56,606 nt of DNA from Nitrospiraceae bacterium. GTDB lineage: Bacteria; Nitrospirota; Thermodesulfovibrionia; UBA6902. The DNA lies in assembly GCA_003599275.1 (NCBI GenBank), contig QZJG01000026.1, forward strand, positions 1-56,606, read 5' to 3'. A program made the position numbers and the translations under genes. The stretch's first letter is position 1, and each line of letters begins with the position of its first letter. The notes below the pieces were generated by a model. It did not search any database and was not told where the DNA came from. It was given only the letters and a program-made list of their open reading frames with translations. Of the stretch, positions 9,112 through 18,605 are shown piece by piece.

Positions 9112-9390
9112 ATGGACCGTCAGGTAACAAAAGAAGAAGTACCTTCCTATGAACTTGTTGAGGAGAAGATAAAGGAGATCGACGGGTCGATCATAATATT
9201 GCGGATATTCTATATCTTTATGCAGATTGTCTATAAGTTTCAGGTAATCAAGAACGACAAGCTCTGCACAGTCGAGATCCCCAGAAAATTGCTCGAAGGA
9301 CTGAGAAACAGGAACATACTGCTGGAAGAGGAGTTGAATGAAATATTAAACACCTCACTCCAGCAGTCAGAATGCTGGAACAAGGTCTGA
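9112..9390 (+). CDS. Small hypothetical protein
   Basis: About 92 residues from the ATG at 9112 (MDRQVTKEEVPSYELVEEK), preceded by GAGAGGAAAAAAGAA. No family was recognised. The sequence is charged and helical with no signal peptide or transmembrane segment. It lies 80 bp after the M23 peptidase gene and may be cotranscribed with it. Its stop is 3 bp from the converging end of the GGDEF gene. Confidence 0.6.
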   Translation: MDRQVTKEEVPSYELVEEKIKEIDGSIIILRIFYIFMQIVYKFQVIKNDKLCTVEIPRKLLEGLRNRNILLEEELNEILNTSLQQSECWNKV

Positions 9391-9392
9391 GA

Positions 9393-10382
9393 TTATTCGT
9401 ATCTGTTACAGATGTTGCCGCCTTTGCTCTTGGCCTGTGATAGGGCAAGGTCGGCTTGGCTGATCAGATCTTCGATGCTGATATTGCTGGTTTTATAAGG
9501 GTAGGTCGCCGCGATACCGATGCTCAGCGTACGGAAGGCGGTTTTTTCGCCTCCGCTGCCTTTTTTGCTTACCACAAACGCCTTGCTTTCAAGACCTTTG
9601 CGTATGCGCTCGGCAACTATATAAGCAAGCGTCAGGTCTGTTTCAGGAAGGACCACCAGAAACTCTTCCCCGCCGTATCTGAAGGCGCGGTCGAACTTTC
9701 TTATATTTTCCCTAATCAGACCGCCGATATAAGACAGCATCTTGTCCCCGGCAGTATACCCGTAATTATCATTGAAGCTTTTAAATTTGTCTATATCTAT
9801 CATCATTACGGCGAGGGGGTGGCCGTATCTGTGGCAGCGGGCAATCTCGTCTTCAAGAACGGTTGTAAGATAATGTCTGTTGAACAAACCCGTAAGTTTA
9901 TCGCTTATCATTATCTTCTGGATTTCCCTGTTCTTGAAATCGAGCTGCTCCAGGGCGGTTACCAGTTCCCGGTCAAGATGCTCGATGCGCTGATTGTCCT
10001 CCTGCATCGTCTGTCCCTGCCTGTTTAATAAAAACAGCATGTTGTTGAGATGTTCCCCTATTTCTTCTACTACCGTTGGACAGGACTGTTTGAATACCTT
10101 GCAATTGGAGCATTTGCCGCATTTCTGGATAAAATTCCCCTGTGGCTCTCCTCCGCAATAAGTCCCTGTTACCTGCCAGCATCTCACGGCTTTGGACTCA
10201 TCACCGTAAAGTGTGCAATCGGTTGATTTGCACTCAAGGGTTTCCCAGCACTTGACTATATGCGGGTTTTTGAAGACAGCTCCGCTGTTTGAAACTGCCT
10301 CTTCAAACTTTGGGATAATCTCCTCCCTGATTCTTTTCAGGAGATTGTCCATTGTCTCTTTCTCTTTTGACTTTGGACTCAA
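9393..10382 (-). CDS. Diguanylate cyclase with N-terminal Cys-rich (two-CW-like) domain
   Basis: 329 residues starting at TTG 10382, chosen because GGGAGG lies 8 bp upstream; an ATG at 10352 is possible. Residues about 45-105 form a cysteine-rich module (KCWETLECKSTDC, RCWQVTGTYC, KCGKCSNCKVFKQSC) resembling the two-CW domain, possibly metal or redox binding. A helical linker follows, then a complete GGDEF domain with DKLTGLFNRHYL, DIDKFKSFND and the catalytic RYGGEEF. An allosteric RxxD-type site is not obvious. It is likely cytoplasmic, making c-di-GMP in response to redox or metal state. Confidence 0.9.
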   Translation of the reverse strand: MSPKSKEKETMDNLLKRIREEIIPKFEEAVSNSGAVFKNPHIVKCWETLECKSTDCTLYGDESKAVRCWQVTGTYCGGEPQGNFIQKCGKCSNCKVFKQSCPTVVEEIGEHLNNMLFLLNRQGQTMQEDNQRIEHLDRELVTALEQLDFKNREIQKIMISDKLTGLFNRHYLTTVLEDEIARCHRYGHPLAVMMIDIDKFKSFNDNYGYTAGDKMLSYIGGLIRENIRKFDRAFRYGGEEFLVVLPETDLTLAYIVAERIRKGLESKAFVVSKKGSGGEKTAFRTLSIGIAATYPYKTSNISIEDLISQADLALSQAKSKGGNICNRYE

Positions 10383-10694
10383 TTAACGACCTCCCGGGCT
10401 TGCAACAGACTGAGTGATTTCATGCCTGGAACTTCTTGCGAAAACCCTATAAACATATCGGTACAGACAGCATAAAAGTTTAGAGACGCCATCGTATGAA
10501 AATACCCGATAAACATTACAACTGTTTTGTATATGAGTGGAAACCCAACTTATATTACAATAAGTAAAAAATTAACGGCAACCCCTTTTATGCAGGCGCT
10601 GGGGCAGGTACTGATTCCTGCGGTCCGCGAGGGCACTATCAAATGCTGCCGCCGTTGATATAAAATATTTTCGGTCATAAATAGTTTATCTGCT
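10383..10694. other. 312-bp divergent intergenic region, no gene seen
   Basis: This region separates the minus-strand GGDEF gene from the plus-strand NifA-like gene. It must hold both promoters, but I found no convincing -35/-10 pair or sigma-54 site at correct spacing. No riboswitch consensus (including a c-di-GMP aptamer), tRNA or strong hairpin was seen. Confidence 0.4.
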
Positions 10695-12236
10695 ATGAAA
10701 CAAGGCGCTGACATAAATCAGAAAACCGAACTGGTAGTACGCAAGAACAGGGAACTTGCTGCGATTCTTGAGGTAAGCAGGGTCTTGACCGCATCCTTTG
10801 ATCTCGAAAAAAATCTCTCTTCCACGATGTCAACCCTCGGCAGTCTTCTCGAAATGCAGAGAGGCTGCGTCTTTCTTCTTGACCGGTTGTCGGGGGAATT
10901 GCGTATTGTTGCGGCACACGGACTTACGAAGGACAATATTGAAAGGGGCAAATACCGCATAGGAGAGGGGATAGTGGGCCGGGTGCTTGAGAAAAGGAGT
11001 CCCATGGTGATCCCCAACATCGGCAAGGAGCCGCTTTTTCTTAACAGAACCGGCTCGCGTCCTGAAAAAGACGGGATCTCCTTCCTGAGTGTGCCGATAG
11101 AATTCAAGGGCGAGGCGCTTGGGGTCTTAAGCGTTGACAGGATTTACTCGAAAAAACACGGCAACGTGGACGACGATCTCAGGGTCCTGACGATTGTGGC
11201 CTCATTGATTGCTCAGTTCGTGCGGCTTTGGGAAAGCTATGAGAACGTTGAGAAAGAGAAAGAGAATTTAAAAATCGAGCTGAAAGAAAGATACAGTATC
11301 GACAATATAATCGGCAAATCGGACCGGATGCAGGAGGTCTTTGCCGCTGTTCACAGGGTGGCTCCGACAAAAGCGACCGTTCTTTTGCGCGGGGAAAGCG
11401 GCACCGGCAAAGAGATGATAGCCAAGGCGATCCATTATATGAGCACAAGGAGCAAAGGCCCTTTCATCAAATTCAATTGCGCTTCGATTCCTGAGGGGCT
11501 TCTGGAATCAGAGCTTTTCGGCCATGAAAAAGGGGCGTTTACCGGCGCTATTTCTTCAAGAAAGGGCAAATTCGAGCTTGCCAATAAAGGGACGGTCTTC
11601 CTCGATGAAGTCGGTGACCTTCCGCTTACTCTTCAGCCAAAGATACTGCGTGTTTTACAGGAGAGGGAATTTGAACGCGTTGGCGGCGAAAAGACGATCA
11701 AGGTCGATGTCCGAATCATTACGGCCACCAGCAGGAACCTGGAAGGCTATGTGTCACAGGGAAAATTCAGGGAAGACCTTTATTACCGTTTAAATGTCAT
11801 CCCCATTTTTCTCCCCCCGCTCAGGGACAGGGGGGACGATCTGCCGGCGCTGATAGATTATTTTTTGACCAAGTTCAATAACGAGCATGACCGTTCGGTC
11901 AACCTCGACAGGGGCGCCCTTCAGGTGCTGATGAATTACGAATGGCCCGGCAATGTAAGAGAGCTGGAAAATACCGTTGAAAGGCTGGTGATTATGTCGA
12001 CGGCGGACACAATCACTTCATCAAATCTGCCGGACTCGCTCAGCATCCGCAGATTAAAAGGCCTGAGCAGGTCTGTTTCACTGACTACCAATATTGAAGA
12101 AATAGAAAGGGCGAATATCCGCGATGCGCTCGAGAAAACCGGATGGGTCCAGGCCAGGGCCGCGAAACTCCTGGGGATCACTCCCAGGCAGATAGGGTAC
12201 AAAATGAAGAAATATGGAATGGAAGAAAGGGATTGA
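10695..12236 (+). CDS. NifA-like sigma-54-dependent transcriptional activator with GAF domain
   Basis: 513 residues in three parts. An N-terminal GAF sensor (about 20-180) is followed by a sigma-54 AAA+ domain (about 200-430) with Walker [16 protein letters not shown], the sigma-54-contacting GAFTGA loop, and [10 protein letters not shown] for Walker B. A C-terminal Fis-type helix-turn-helix follows ([22 protein letters not shown]). The architecture matches NifA/FhlA. There is no receiver domain, so a ligand or redox signal through GAF is inferred. No nif genes are nearby, so its regulon is unknown. Two sigma-54 promoters exist elsewhere in this window. Confidence 0.93.
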   Translation: MKQGADINQKTELVVRKNRELAAILEVSRVLTASFDLEKNLSSTMSTLGSLLEMQRGCVFLLDRLSGELRIVAAHGLTKDNIERGKYRIGEGIVGRVLEKRSPMVIPNIGKEPLFLNRTGSRPEKDGISFLSVPIEFKGEALGVLSVDRIYSKKHGNVDDDLRVLTIVASLIAQFVRLWESYENVEKEKENLKIELKERYSIDNIIGKSDRMQEVFAAVHRVAPTKATVLLRGESGTGKEMIAKAIHYMSTRSKGPFIKFNCASIPEGLLESELFGHEKGAFTGAISSRKGKFELANKGTVFLDEVGDLPLTLQPKILRVLQEREFERVGGEKTIKVDVRIITATSRNLEGYVSQGKFREDLYYRLNVIPIFLPPLRDRGDDLPALIDYFLTKFNNEHDRSVNLDRGALQVLMNYEWPGNVRELENTVERLVIMSTADTITSSNLPDSLSIRRLKGLSRSVSLTTNIEEIERANIRDALEKTGWVQARAAKLLGITPRQIGYKMKKYGMEERD

Positions 12237-12631
12237 TAAAAAAGAAGCTGCCGCATACCGTTCCGCCCTATGTAATTTACGGCTTCTTCTTTCTCGGCCT
12301 GATATCAGCCGTTGCATTCAGGCTGATTATTGTACTGCAGCGTTTTGAGCCTGCGTGGGTGAGGCCCGTCTGGTATGCAGGCGTTCTTGGTTATATCGGT
12401 TTTTTCATGTACAGATACGCTATCGCCAGGAAGAGGAAGAAGGTAATAAAACATTATGATCTGATCGAAAAGGTAAAGACAAACGCCTGTCTGTCGGAAG
12501 AAGACAGGGAGGTGGTAATATATCTTCTTTCATCTCTTAAGAAGTCGCTTGAAGACGTAAATTATCTGCTCATCTTTCTGTTTTCCCTGCTGGCGATATT
12601 GGCCGACATAATATTCAGTATGCGCGGTTAA
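12233..12631 (+). CDS. Small two-to-three-helix membrane protein, coupled to the NifA-like activator
   Basis: Read from TTG at 12233, whose TTG overlaps the preceding TGA stop and is preceded by GGAAGAAAGGGA, giving 132 residues. Predicted helices are near residues 12-30 ([19 protein letters not shown]), 43-58 ([15 protein letters not shown]) and at the C-terminus ([17 protein letters not shown]). A charged cytoplasmic stretch [20 protein letters not shown] lies between. No family was recognised. The overlap implies co-production with the activator, possibly as a membrane partner. Confidence 0.75.
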   Translation: MIKKKLPHTVPPYVIYGFFFLGLISAVAFRLIIVLQRFEPAWVRPVWYAGVLGYIGFFMYRYAIARKRKKVIKHYDLIEKVKTNACLSEEDREVVIYLLSSLKKSLEDVNYLLIFLFSLLAILADIIFSMRG

Positions 12632-12665
12632 GTCCCGACCCGCTGTTTCCGTCTCTGCCCGCTTC

Positions 12666-12694
12666 TTGTTAATTTTGCCTGTCTTGGCTATAAT
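12666..12694 (+). promoter_or_regulatory. Sigma-70-type promoter of mdh, nearly leaderless
   Basis: TTGTTA (12666-12671), a 17-bp spacer and a perfect TATAAT (12689-12694). Initiation about 7 bp downstream would fall at 12701-12702, leaving about 5 bases before the ATG at 12707. No Shine-Dalgarno sequence fits in that space. Confidence 0.7.
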
Positions 12695-12706
12695 GTTAAT
12701 CCGTTT

Positions 12707-13648
12707 ATGAATACAACATCCGGACGTAAAAAAATCACGGTTGTGGGCGCCGGAAATGTCGGAGCCTCGACAGCACAGTTGATCGCAAAAGAAGGGCTTG
12801 CCGATGTGGTCCTCTATGACATAGCAGAGGGAATTCCCCAGGGCAAGGCGCTTGACATTGCAGAGGCATGTCCTCTCTGGGGTTCCGCAGTTTCTGTTAA
12901 AGGCACAAACAGTTATTCTGATACAAAGGATTCCGATATCGTTGTCATCACCGCCGGTTTCCCAAGAAAACCCGACATGTCAAGAGATGACCTTCTTCAC
13001 GCCAATGCCGGTGTTGTCAAAGCCGCATCCGGTGCGGCTGCAACTGCCTCTCCGAATGCCGTTATTATCGTTGTTACCAATCCGATGGATGCAATGGCAC
13101 AGCTTGCCTGGAAGACAACGGGGTTTTCATGCAGGCGTGTCATGGGAATGGGCGGGATACTCGATGCGGCCCGATTCAGGGCCTTCCTGTCATGGGAATT
13201 GAATGTGTCTCCCGAAGATATAGAGGCGATGCTGCTTGGAGGACACGGCGACCAGATGGTCCCGCTTCCGAGGTTCACCACGGTCAAGGGTATCCCGATA
13301 ACCGAACTTTTGAAGAAGGCCCGGATCGATGCATTAGTTCAGCGGACGAGAAGCGGAGGCGCAGAGATAGTCGGCCTGCTTAAGTCGGGAAGCGCATATT
13401 ACGCTCCGGCCGCAGCAACGTGCCAGATGGTCAAATCAATCCTCCTCGATGAAAAGCGGCTTCTGCCGTGCGCTGCGTATCTCAACGGAGAATATGGCGC
13501 AAAAGGCCTCTACGTAGGTGTGCCTGTCATATTAGGCAAGGAGGGCGTTGAGAAGGTGGTTGAGCTGAAACTCACAAAAGAAGAAAAGGCCATGTTTAAG
13601 GAGTCATGCACTGCAGTGAAGAGGCTTGTCAGGAAGCTGGATATATAA
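12707..13648 (+). CDS. mdh: Malate dehydrogenase (LDH-like type)
   Basis: NAD-dependent interconversion of malate and oxaloacetate. The 313 residues contain the Rossmann motif [14 protein letters not shown], the acidic VVLYDIAEG after beta-2, the substrate loop [27 protein letters not shown], and the catalytic histidine in [11 protein letters not shown]. The loop RKPxMSRDDL is typical of malate rather than lactate specificity. Gln replaces the usual Thr after GGHGD, a minor oddity. It appears to be monocistronic from its own strong promoter. Confidence 0.95.
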   Translation: MNTTSGRKKITVVGAGNVGASTAQLIAKEGLADVVLYDIAEGIPQGKALDIAEACPLWGSAVSVKGTNSYSDTKDSDIVVITAGFPRKPDMSRDDLLHANAGVVKAASGAAATASPNAVIIVVTNPMDAMAQLAWKTTGFSCRRVMGMGGILDAARFRAFLSWELNVSPEDIEAMLLGGHGDQMVPLPRFTTVKGIPITELLKKARIDALVQRTRSGGAEIVGLLKSGSAYYAPAAATCQMVKSILLDEKRLLPCAAYLNGEYGAKGLYVGVPVILGKEGVEKVVELKLTKEEKAMFKESCTAVKRLVRKLDI

Positions 13649-13697
13649 CTGATATTTCAGGGTGAAGCTAACCCATACATAGCGGTTGCCGGGAACA

Positions 13698-14057
13698 TTA
13701 TTGATTCGGCGCGATCTCTTCAACAGCCACTATGTTTTCGTACCATGACAACGGCCTGATTCTCCAGCCGTACTTTTTTATCTCCGCCTTTTTGCCTTTG
13801 AGCCTTATGCACGTATTCTGAATATCCGAAGAGTTGAACTTGAACCTGTAACGGGCGTCCGTATTCTGCAAGACCCCATAGTCAGTGAACACAAGATACG
13901 TGTCATTCCCGTTATACCTTTTTACTTCCGTGTCATTAATGACAGTTTCCACCGTATCGGCGATAAAATAACTGTAAAAACCGGCGGCTGCAATGACAAG
14001 GACGATCCCTGCTGTAATTAGAAAAGACCTCTTTATTTTTTTAAGCGTCTCGTTCAT
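13698..14057 (-). CDS. Membrane-anchored hypothetical protein (DUF1523-like)
   Basis: 119 residues with a single N-terminal transmembrane segment (about 11-30) and a small extracytoplasmic domain carrying KRYNGNDTYLVFTDYG, RYRFKFNSSDIQN and GWRIRPLSWYENIV. This pattern recalls the family listed as DUF1523, a tentative recognition from memory. Function is unknown. It is a single gene, convergent with mdh and divergent from the cupin gene. Confidence 0.65.
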   Translation of the reverse strand: MNETLKKIKRSFLITAGIVLVIAAAGFYSYFIADTVETVINDTEVKRYNGNDTYLVFTDYGVLQNTDARYRFKFNSSDIQNTCIRLKGKKAEIKKYGWRIRPLSWYENIVAVEEIAPNQ

Positions 14058-14257
14058 TTATCCCGGTGTCTCCGTGTACTCTGCGGCTGATCGCCGTTCA
14101 CAGAATAAAATGTTATGTCACAAATTATCACGAATTGAAACAAAATAATCAACAGATGAGAGATGGGGGCGCCGACAGGTCCTCAGCTTGCCGCCACTTG
14201 CAAACCGGCAGGGATTTGATAAAATGGCAGTTAACAACTTATAAAGGAGGGTCTGTC

Positions 14258-14755
14258 ATGAAAACTTTAATGAACGTAATTACAATGCTTATCATATTGA
14301 TGACAATCGTGTCCCCGGTTTCCGTTGCAGTTGCAGAAGAGGGAAAGAAGATGCAACAGACGGCTGTGATGCTGACCCCTGCTGAAATTATGTGGGTGGT
14401 CGGTCCGGCGTCGCTTCCCCCTGGCGCCCAGTTCGCCGTAATGGAAGGAGACCCGAAAAGTCCAGGGATGGTTACAATGCGCCTCAAACTCCCTCCACAC
14501 TACAAGCTTCAACCTCACACACATCCGGCTGATGAACGCGTGACGGTAATCTCCGGCACGTTATACTTTGCTTTGGGAGAAGAAATGGATGCTTCAAAAG
14601 CTAAGGCGTTAACGGCAGGGAGTTTTTTTGTTGTACCGCCAAAGACAGGGATGTTCGGATTCACAAAAGATGATGAGGCTGTTATTCAACTCAATGTGAT
14701 GGGGCCGTGGGGGGTAACGTATTTTAACCCTGCTGATGACCCAAGAAAGAAATAG
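14258..14755 (+). CDS. Exported cupin-domain protein
   Basis: 165 residues from the ATG at 14258, fixed by AAAGGAGGG nearby; a longer upstream reading lacks support. It has an N-terminal signal peptide (about 1-26, ending near SVAVAEE) and a single cupin barrel with metal ligands in HYKLQPHTHPADERVTVISG (HxH and Glu) and a later GSFFVVPP. Such small periplasmic cupins are often annotated as DUF4437 or ChrR-like, and a substrate cannot be named. The last 32 bp overlap the convergent M16 peptidase gene. Confidence 0.85.
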   Translation: MKTLMNVITMLIILMTIVSPVSVAVAEEGKKMQQTAVMLTPAEIMWVVGPASLPPGAQFAVMEGDPKSPGMVTMRLKLPPHYKLQPHTHPADERVTVISGTLYFALGEEMDASKAKALTAGSFFVVPPKTGMFGFTKDDEAVIQLNVMGPWGVTYFNPADDPRKK

Positions 14756-15989
14756 GGTAGATATCCTCGTCCTTAACAGGGCCATACACGGTCAATGCAA
14801 AACGGTCATCGCCCGTAATCCTTTGGGCGAGGTCTTTTACATTATCGAGTGTTAAGGAGTCGACCAGCCTGATGATCTCATCGGGGGCAAGATATTTTCC
14901 GTAATAAATTTCCTGTTTGGCTATATTCGTCATCTTGTTGCTCGTAGATTCGAGTGCGAGGATAAGGTTGCCCTTAAGCTGCGCCTTTGCGCGCTGAAGC
15001 TCATCGGACGTGATCGTTTCATGGAGTCCCCTCATCTCATCCATTGTTATATTGATGATCTCAGACACCTTCTTCCTGTCGGTGCCTGCATATATCACCC
15101 ATATACCGGCATCCGAATACGAAGCATGGTAAGAATGTATGGAATATGCCAGGCCCCTCTTTTCCCTTATGTTCTGGAAGAGCCTTGAGCTGTAGCCGGA
15201 GCCGAGAATGGTGTTGAGTAAATGCATCGAGTATCTGTCTTCGCTGCTGTAAGGCAGCCCTTTGACACCGAGGCACACATGCGCTTCGGAAAGGTCTTTT
15301 GAGATCACATTCAGCCCGCTCCTGAACTCGGGAGGCGGTTCATTTTTCTTTTCCCCGCTTCTTTGCAGGCTGCCGAGGCTGCGGTTCAGGTACCCCATGA
15401 ACTCTTCCTCCCTGAAATTGCCGCTGCAGGCCGCAACGATGTTTTCCGTTCCGTAAAATCTGCCGATGTGTTCCAGCAGGTCATTCCTTTTAAACTCACC
15501 GATGATCTCGCTTTGGCCAAGCACCGACATTCCCAGTCCCGTCTCCCCCCACACGTTCCGGCTGAACAGGTCGTGGACATAATCGGAAGGCGTATCCTCG
15601 ACCATCTTTATTTCCTCGTTTATTATGCTCTTTTCTTTTTCTATGTCTGTTTCAGGGAATGTCGAATTGAGGAATATGTCAGTCAGAAGGTCCTCTGCCT
15701 TGTTGATATATTCATCGAGGACCTTTACATAAAAGAGCGTATATTCCGAAGAGGTGAGTGCGTTTATTTCTCCACCGAGGGAATCTATCTCCATCGCGAT
15801 GCCTTCAGCCGTGCGGCCCACGGTGCCTTTAAAAAACATATGCTCAAGGAAGTGGGAGACGCCGTTTTTATCGGGCCTCTCGTACCGGGCGCCGACTTTC
15901 ACCCATATGCCTATACAGAGTGAGCGGGCCTCCTTTGCGGTTTCCATGAGGACGGGTATTTTATTGTCTAAAAATTCTTTTTTGAACAT
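14724..15989 (-). CDS. M16-family zinc peptidase (PqqL/insulinase type)
   Basis: 421 residues from the ATG at 15989 (MFKKEFLDNKIPVLME, the usual family start). The inverted zinc motif HFLEHMFFKG (HxxEH) is near residue 46 and the third ligand lies in NEEIKMVEDTPSDYVHDLF near residue 122, so the active half is intact. The second, inactive-type half follows (GLPYSSEDRYSMHLLNTILG, RGLAYSIHSYH with the R/Y pair). The length fits bacterial processing-peptidase-like M16B enzymes. No strong ribosome site was seen. Confidence 0.9.
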   Translation of the reverse strand: MFKKEFLDNKIPVLMETAKEARSLCIGIWVKVGARYERPDKNGVSHFLEHMFFKGTVGRTAEGIAMEIDSLGGEINALTSSEYTLFYVKVLDEYINKAEDLLTDIFLNSTFPETDIEKEKSIINEEIKMVEDTPSDYVHDLFSRNVWGETGLGMSVLGQSEIIGEFKRNDLLEHIGRFYGTENIVAACSGNFREEEFMGYLNRSLGSLQRSGEKKNEPPPEFRSGLNVISKDLSEAHVCLGVKGLPYSSEDRYSMHLLNTILGSGYSSRLFQNIREKRGLAYSIHSYHASYSDAGIWVIYAGTDRKKVSEIINITMDEMRGLHETITSDELQRAKAQLKGNLILALESTSNKMTNIAKQEIYYGKYLAPDEIIRLVDSLTLDNVKDLAQRITGDDRFALTVYGPVKDEDIYPISFLGHQQG

Positions 15990-16064
15990 GCCGTACAATT
16001 TCCGAGTAAGGATTTCTGTCGCTTGCAGCAAGGCAGGTAGGGCTGCCTGTTATAGTAAAGAAAT

Positions 16065-16087
16065 GGACAAGCAGGCATCGCTTGTCC
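16065..16087 (-). terminator. Possible terminator after pnp
   Basis: Perfect 8-bp stem GGACAAGC/GCTTGTCC with a 7-base loop, about 40 bp past the pnp stop. On the minus strand it is followed by ATTTCTTTA, a weak T-run. It may instead be a processing stem. Confidence 0.4.
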
Positions 16088-16124
16088 GATCGTGTATGGG
16101 CTAACCGAATTTGCCTGTCGGGCG

Positions 16125-18224
16125 TTACAGCCCCGATTTTGTATCTTCCTGTCCCCTGACGGCCTCTTTTCTGCTTAAGCGGATCCTGCCCATCTTGTCT
16201 ATCTCTATGACCTTAACAAGCACTTCCTCGCCTTCTTGGAGGACGTCTGTGACCTTTGCAATTCTCTTTTCCGAAATCTGCGATATATGAAGCAGGCCTT
16301 CCGTGCCGGGGAAGATTTCTACGAATGCGCCGAAGTCCACAATCCTCTTTACTTTTCCCATGTACAGCTTCCCGACTTCGGCCTCTGCCACGATGCCTTT
16401 TATGATATCAATCGCTTTCTGCGCCGAACCCTCATCTATTGAAGCAATGTTTATGAGGCCGGTATCATCAATGTCTATTTTTACGCCCGTCTGCTCGACT
16501 ATTCCCCTGATGACCTTGCCGCCGGTCCCGATGACCTCCCTGATTTTTTCAGGGTTTATCTTCATGGTGAATATCCTCGGCGCATGGGTTGCGAGGCTGT
16601 CCCTCGGGCTTGCGAGTATTTCTTTCATCTTACCGAGTATATGGAGTCTTCCTTCTTTTGCCTGCTCCAGCGCCCTGCCCATTATTCCCTGGCTCACTCC
16701 GCTGACCTTGACATCCATTTGAAATGCCGTTATGCCGTCCTCGGTGCCGGTAACCTTAAAATCCATATCACCCAGATGGTCCTCAAGACCGAGTATGTCC
16801 GTAAGAATTACCGTGTTGTCGCCTTCCTGGATAAGTCCCATCGCTATGCCGGCAACGGGCATTCTTATCGGCACTCCCGCGTCCATAAGGGCGAGTGTCC
16901 CTCCGCAGACGGTCGCCATGGAAGATGAACCGTTTGATTCGAGTATATCGGCAACAATTCTTATTGTATAAGGGAACTTCGACTTCTCCGGAAGGACGGC
17001 CTTGATGGCCTTTTCAGCTAACATGCCGTGACCGATTTCCCTTCTGCCCGGCGAACGGAGCGGCTTGACTTCTCCAACGCTGAATGGAGGGAAATTATAA
17101 TGGAGCATGAAGGCCTTTTTCGATTCGCCCTCAAGCGCGTCAATTCTCTGTTCGTCTTCCGCGGTCCCGAGTGTAACGGCCGCCAGACACTGGGTCTCTC
17201 CCCTTACGAAAAGGGCTGATCCATGCGTTCTCGGAAGTATCCCTACGTCACAACTTATCTTTCTTATCTCGGCAGGCTTGCGTCCGTCTGCTCTTATCCC
17301 CTGCTGCAGGATCATGTTGCGGACGAGGTCTTTTTCCAGTTTATTAAAAACAAATATAATGTCCTTCGAGATATTTCCTTCTCCGGTATTGAGAGTAGCG
17401 ATAACGTCTTTCAGGATATTGTTGAGAGCGTCCTGTCTTCTCAATTTGTCAGGGATGCTTATGGACTGTTTTATTTTCTCAAGGGAAAGCCCCGAAACAG
17501 ATGCCATTAATTTTTCATCGACCTGCGGTGGGGTAACGGACCTTTTAGGTTTGCCCACCAATGCCACAAGCTGTTTCTGAAAGGCGACAATCTTCTTGAT
17601 TTCCTCATGTGCTATTGCGAGCGCTTCAAGCAGCACCTGTTCGGTAATTTCAAGGCCCCCGCCCTCTACCATGAGAACGGCATCTGCGCTTCCGGCAACG
17701 ACCATACTGAAATCACATTGTTCCATCTCCTGAAGATCGGGATTGATAACGAAGGAATCTTTAAGTATGCCTATTCTTACGGCGCCCACAGGCCCTTCAA
17801 AAGGGATGTCCGAGATGCTGATGGCGGCAGACATGCCTATTATGCCGAGGATATCGGATATGTTTTCACTGCCGAATGACAGCACGGACACGATCCCCTG
17901 TGTTTCAGAATAAAAACCATCGGGGAACATCGGCCTCGTAGGCCTGTCAATCAGCCGGGAGGTAAGGACTTCCTTTTCGCCCGGCCGGCCTTCTCTTTTG
18001 AAGAACCCCCCCGGGATCTTGCCTGCAGCATATGCCTTCTCCTGATAATCTATCGTCAGGGGGAAAAAATCGATGTCCTTTTTGGGTTCTTTGGCGGCGA
18101 CAGCCGTTGCTAATACAACGGTGTCCCCGTATCTGGCGATGACAGAACCGTCAGCCTGTCTTGCAAAACGTCCTGTTTCAAGGTAAAGGGGTTTCCCTTT
18201 GACTTCAATCTCAACATGCGTCAT
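16125..18224 (-). CDS. pnp: Polyribonucleotide nucleotidyltransferase (PNPase)
   Basis: Phosphorolytic 3'-5' exoribonuclease of the RNA degradosome. The 699 residues have the standard order: two RNase PH domains (GGFFKREGRPGEKEVLTSRLIDRP near residue 73; SPGRREIGHGMLAEKA near 395; catalytic-site DGITAFQMDVK), a KH domain (MKINPEKIREVIGTGGKVIRGI near 560) and an S1 domain (GKVKRIVDFGAFVEIFPGTEGLLHIS). It lies 4 bp after rpsO, the widespread rpsO-pnp arrangement. Confidence 0.97.
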   Translation of the reverse strand: MTHVEIEVKGKPLYLETGRFARQADGSVIARYGDTVVLATAVAAKEPKKDIDFFPLTIDYQEKAYAAGKIPGGFFKREGRPGEKEVLTSRLIDRPTRPMFPDGFYSETQGIVSVLSFGSENISDILGIIGMSAAISISDIPFEGPVGAVRIGILKDSFVINPDLQEMEQCDFSMVVAGSADAVLMVEGGGLEITEQVLLEALAIAHEEIKKIVAFQKQLVALVGKPKRSVTPPQVDEKLMASVSGLSLEKIKQSISIPDKLRRQDALNNILKDVIATLNTGEGNISKDIIFVFNKLEKDLVRNMILQQGIRADGRKPAEIRKISCDVGILPRTHGSALFVRGETQCLAAVTLGTAEDEQRIDALEGESKKAFMLHYNFPPFSVGEVKPLRSPGRREIGHGMLAEKAIKAVLPEKSKFPYTIRIVADILESNGSSSMATVCGGTLALMDAGVPIRMPVAGIAMGLIQEGDNTVILTDILGLEDHLGDMDFKVTGTEDGITAFQMDVKVSGVSQGIMGRALEQAKEGRLHILGKMKEILASPRDSLATHAPRIFTMKINPEKIREVIGTGGKVIRGIVEQTGVKIDIDDTGLINIASIDEGSAQKAIDIIKGIVAEAEVGKLYMGKVKRIVDFGAFVEIFPGTEGLLHISQISEKRIAKVTDVLQEGEEVLVKVIEIDKMGRIRLSRKEAVRGQEDTKSGL

Positions 18225-18228
18225 TAAA

Positions 18229-18498
18229 TTACTTTCTCAGTCCGAGCTTCCTGATCAGCTTTTCGTATCGGTCTTTGTTGTTTTCCTTGAGATAACCCAG
18301 GAGTCTGCGTCTTTGTCCGACAAGCTTTAAAAGGCCTCTTCTTGAGTGGTGGTCTTTCTTGTGTGTCTGAAAATGTGTTGTGAGGCTGTTCAGTCTCTCG
18401 CTTATGAGAGCGATCTGGACCTCAGGCGAACCTGTGTCACTCTCATGCACTTTGTGCTCTTTAATGATTGTCTCTTTCTGTTCTTTTGCTAATGACAT
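18229..18498 (-). CDS. rpsO: 30S ribosomal protein S15
   Basis: 89 residues, the exact usual length. It carries [25 protein letters not shown] and [21 protein letters not shown], the rRNA-binding helices of S15. It is cotranscribed with pnp; S15 commonly controls its own mRNA, though no operator fold was worked out here. Confidence 0.98.
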   Translation of the reverse strand: MSLAKEQKETIIKEHKVHESDTGSPEVQIALISERLNSLTTHFQTHKKDHHSRRGLLKLVGQRRRLLGYLKENNKDRYEKLIRKLGLRK

Positions 18499-18605
18499 AA
18501 CATCACCTTTCTTTTGTAGGAAAAAATTCTAACACAATTCTGTTTAGTAAGTAAAGCTGTCCTGCTCTCAAACAGGAATATAATTATAATAATTATATTA
18601 AAAAA

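Noticed and set aside
9456..10028. Plus-strand frame of 190 codons opposite the GGDEF gene
   Set aside because: Antisense to conserved GGDEF motifs, with no recognisable domain or ribosome site.
10383..10694. c-di-GMP or other riboswitch ahead of the NifA-like gene
   Set aside because: No conserved aptamer core was found, and a GG-N-GC pair seen near 10600 has 13 instead of 12 bp spacing, so it is not a good sigma-54 site either.
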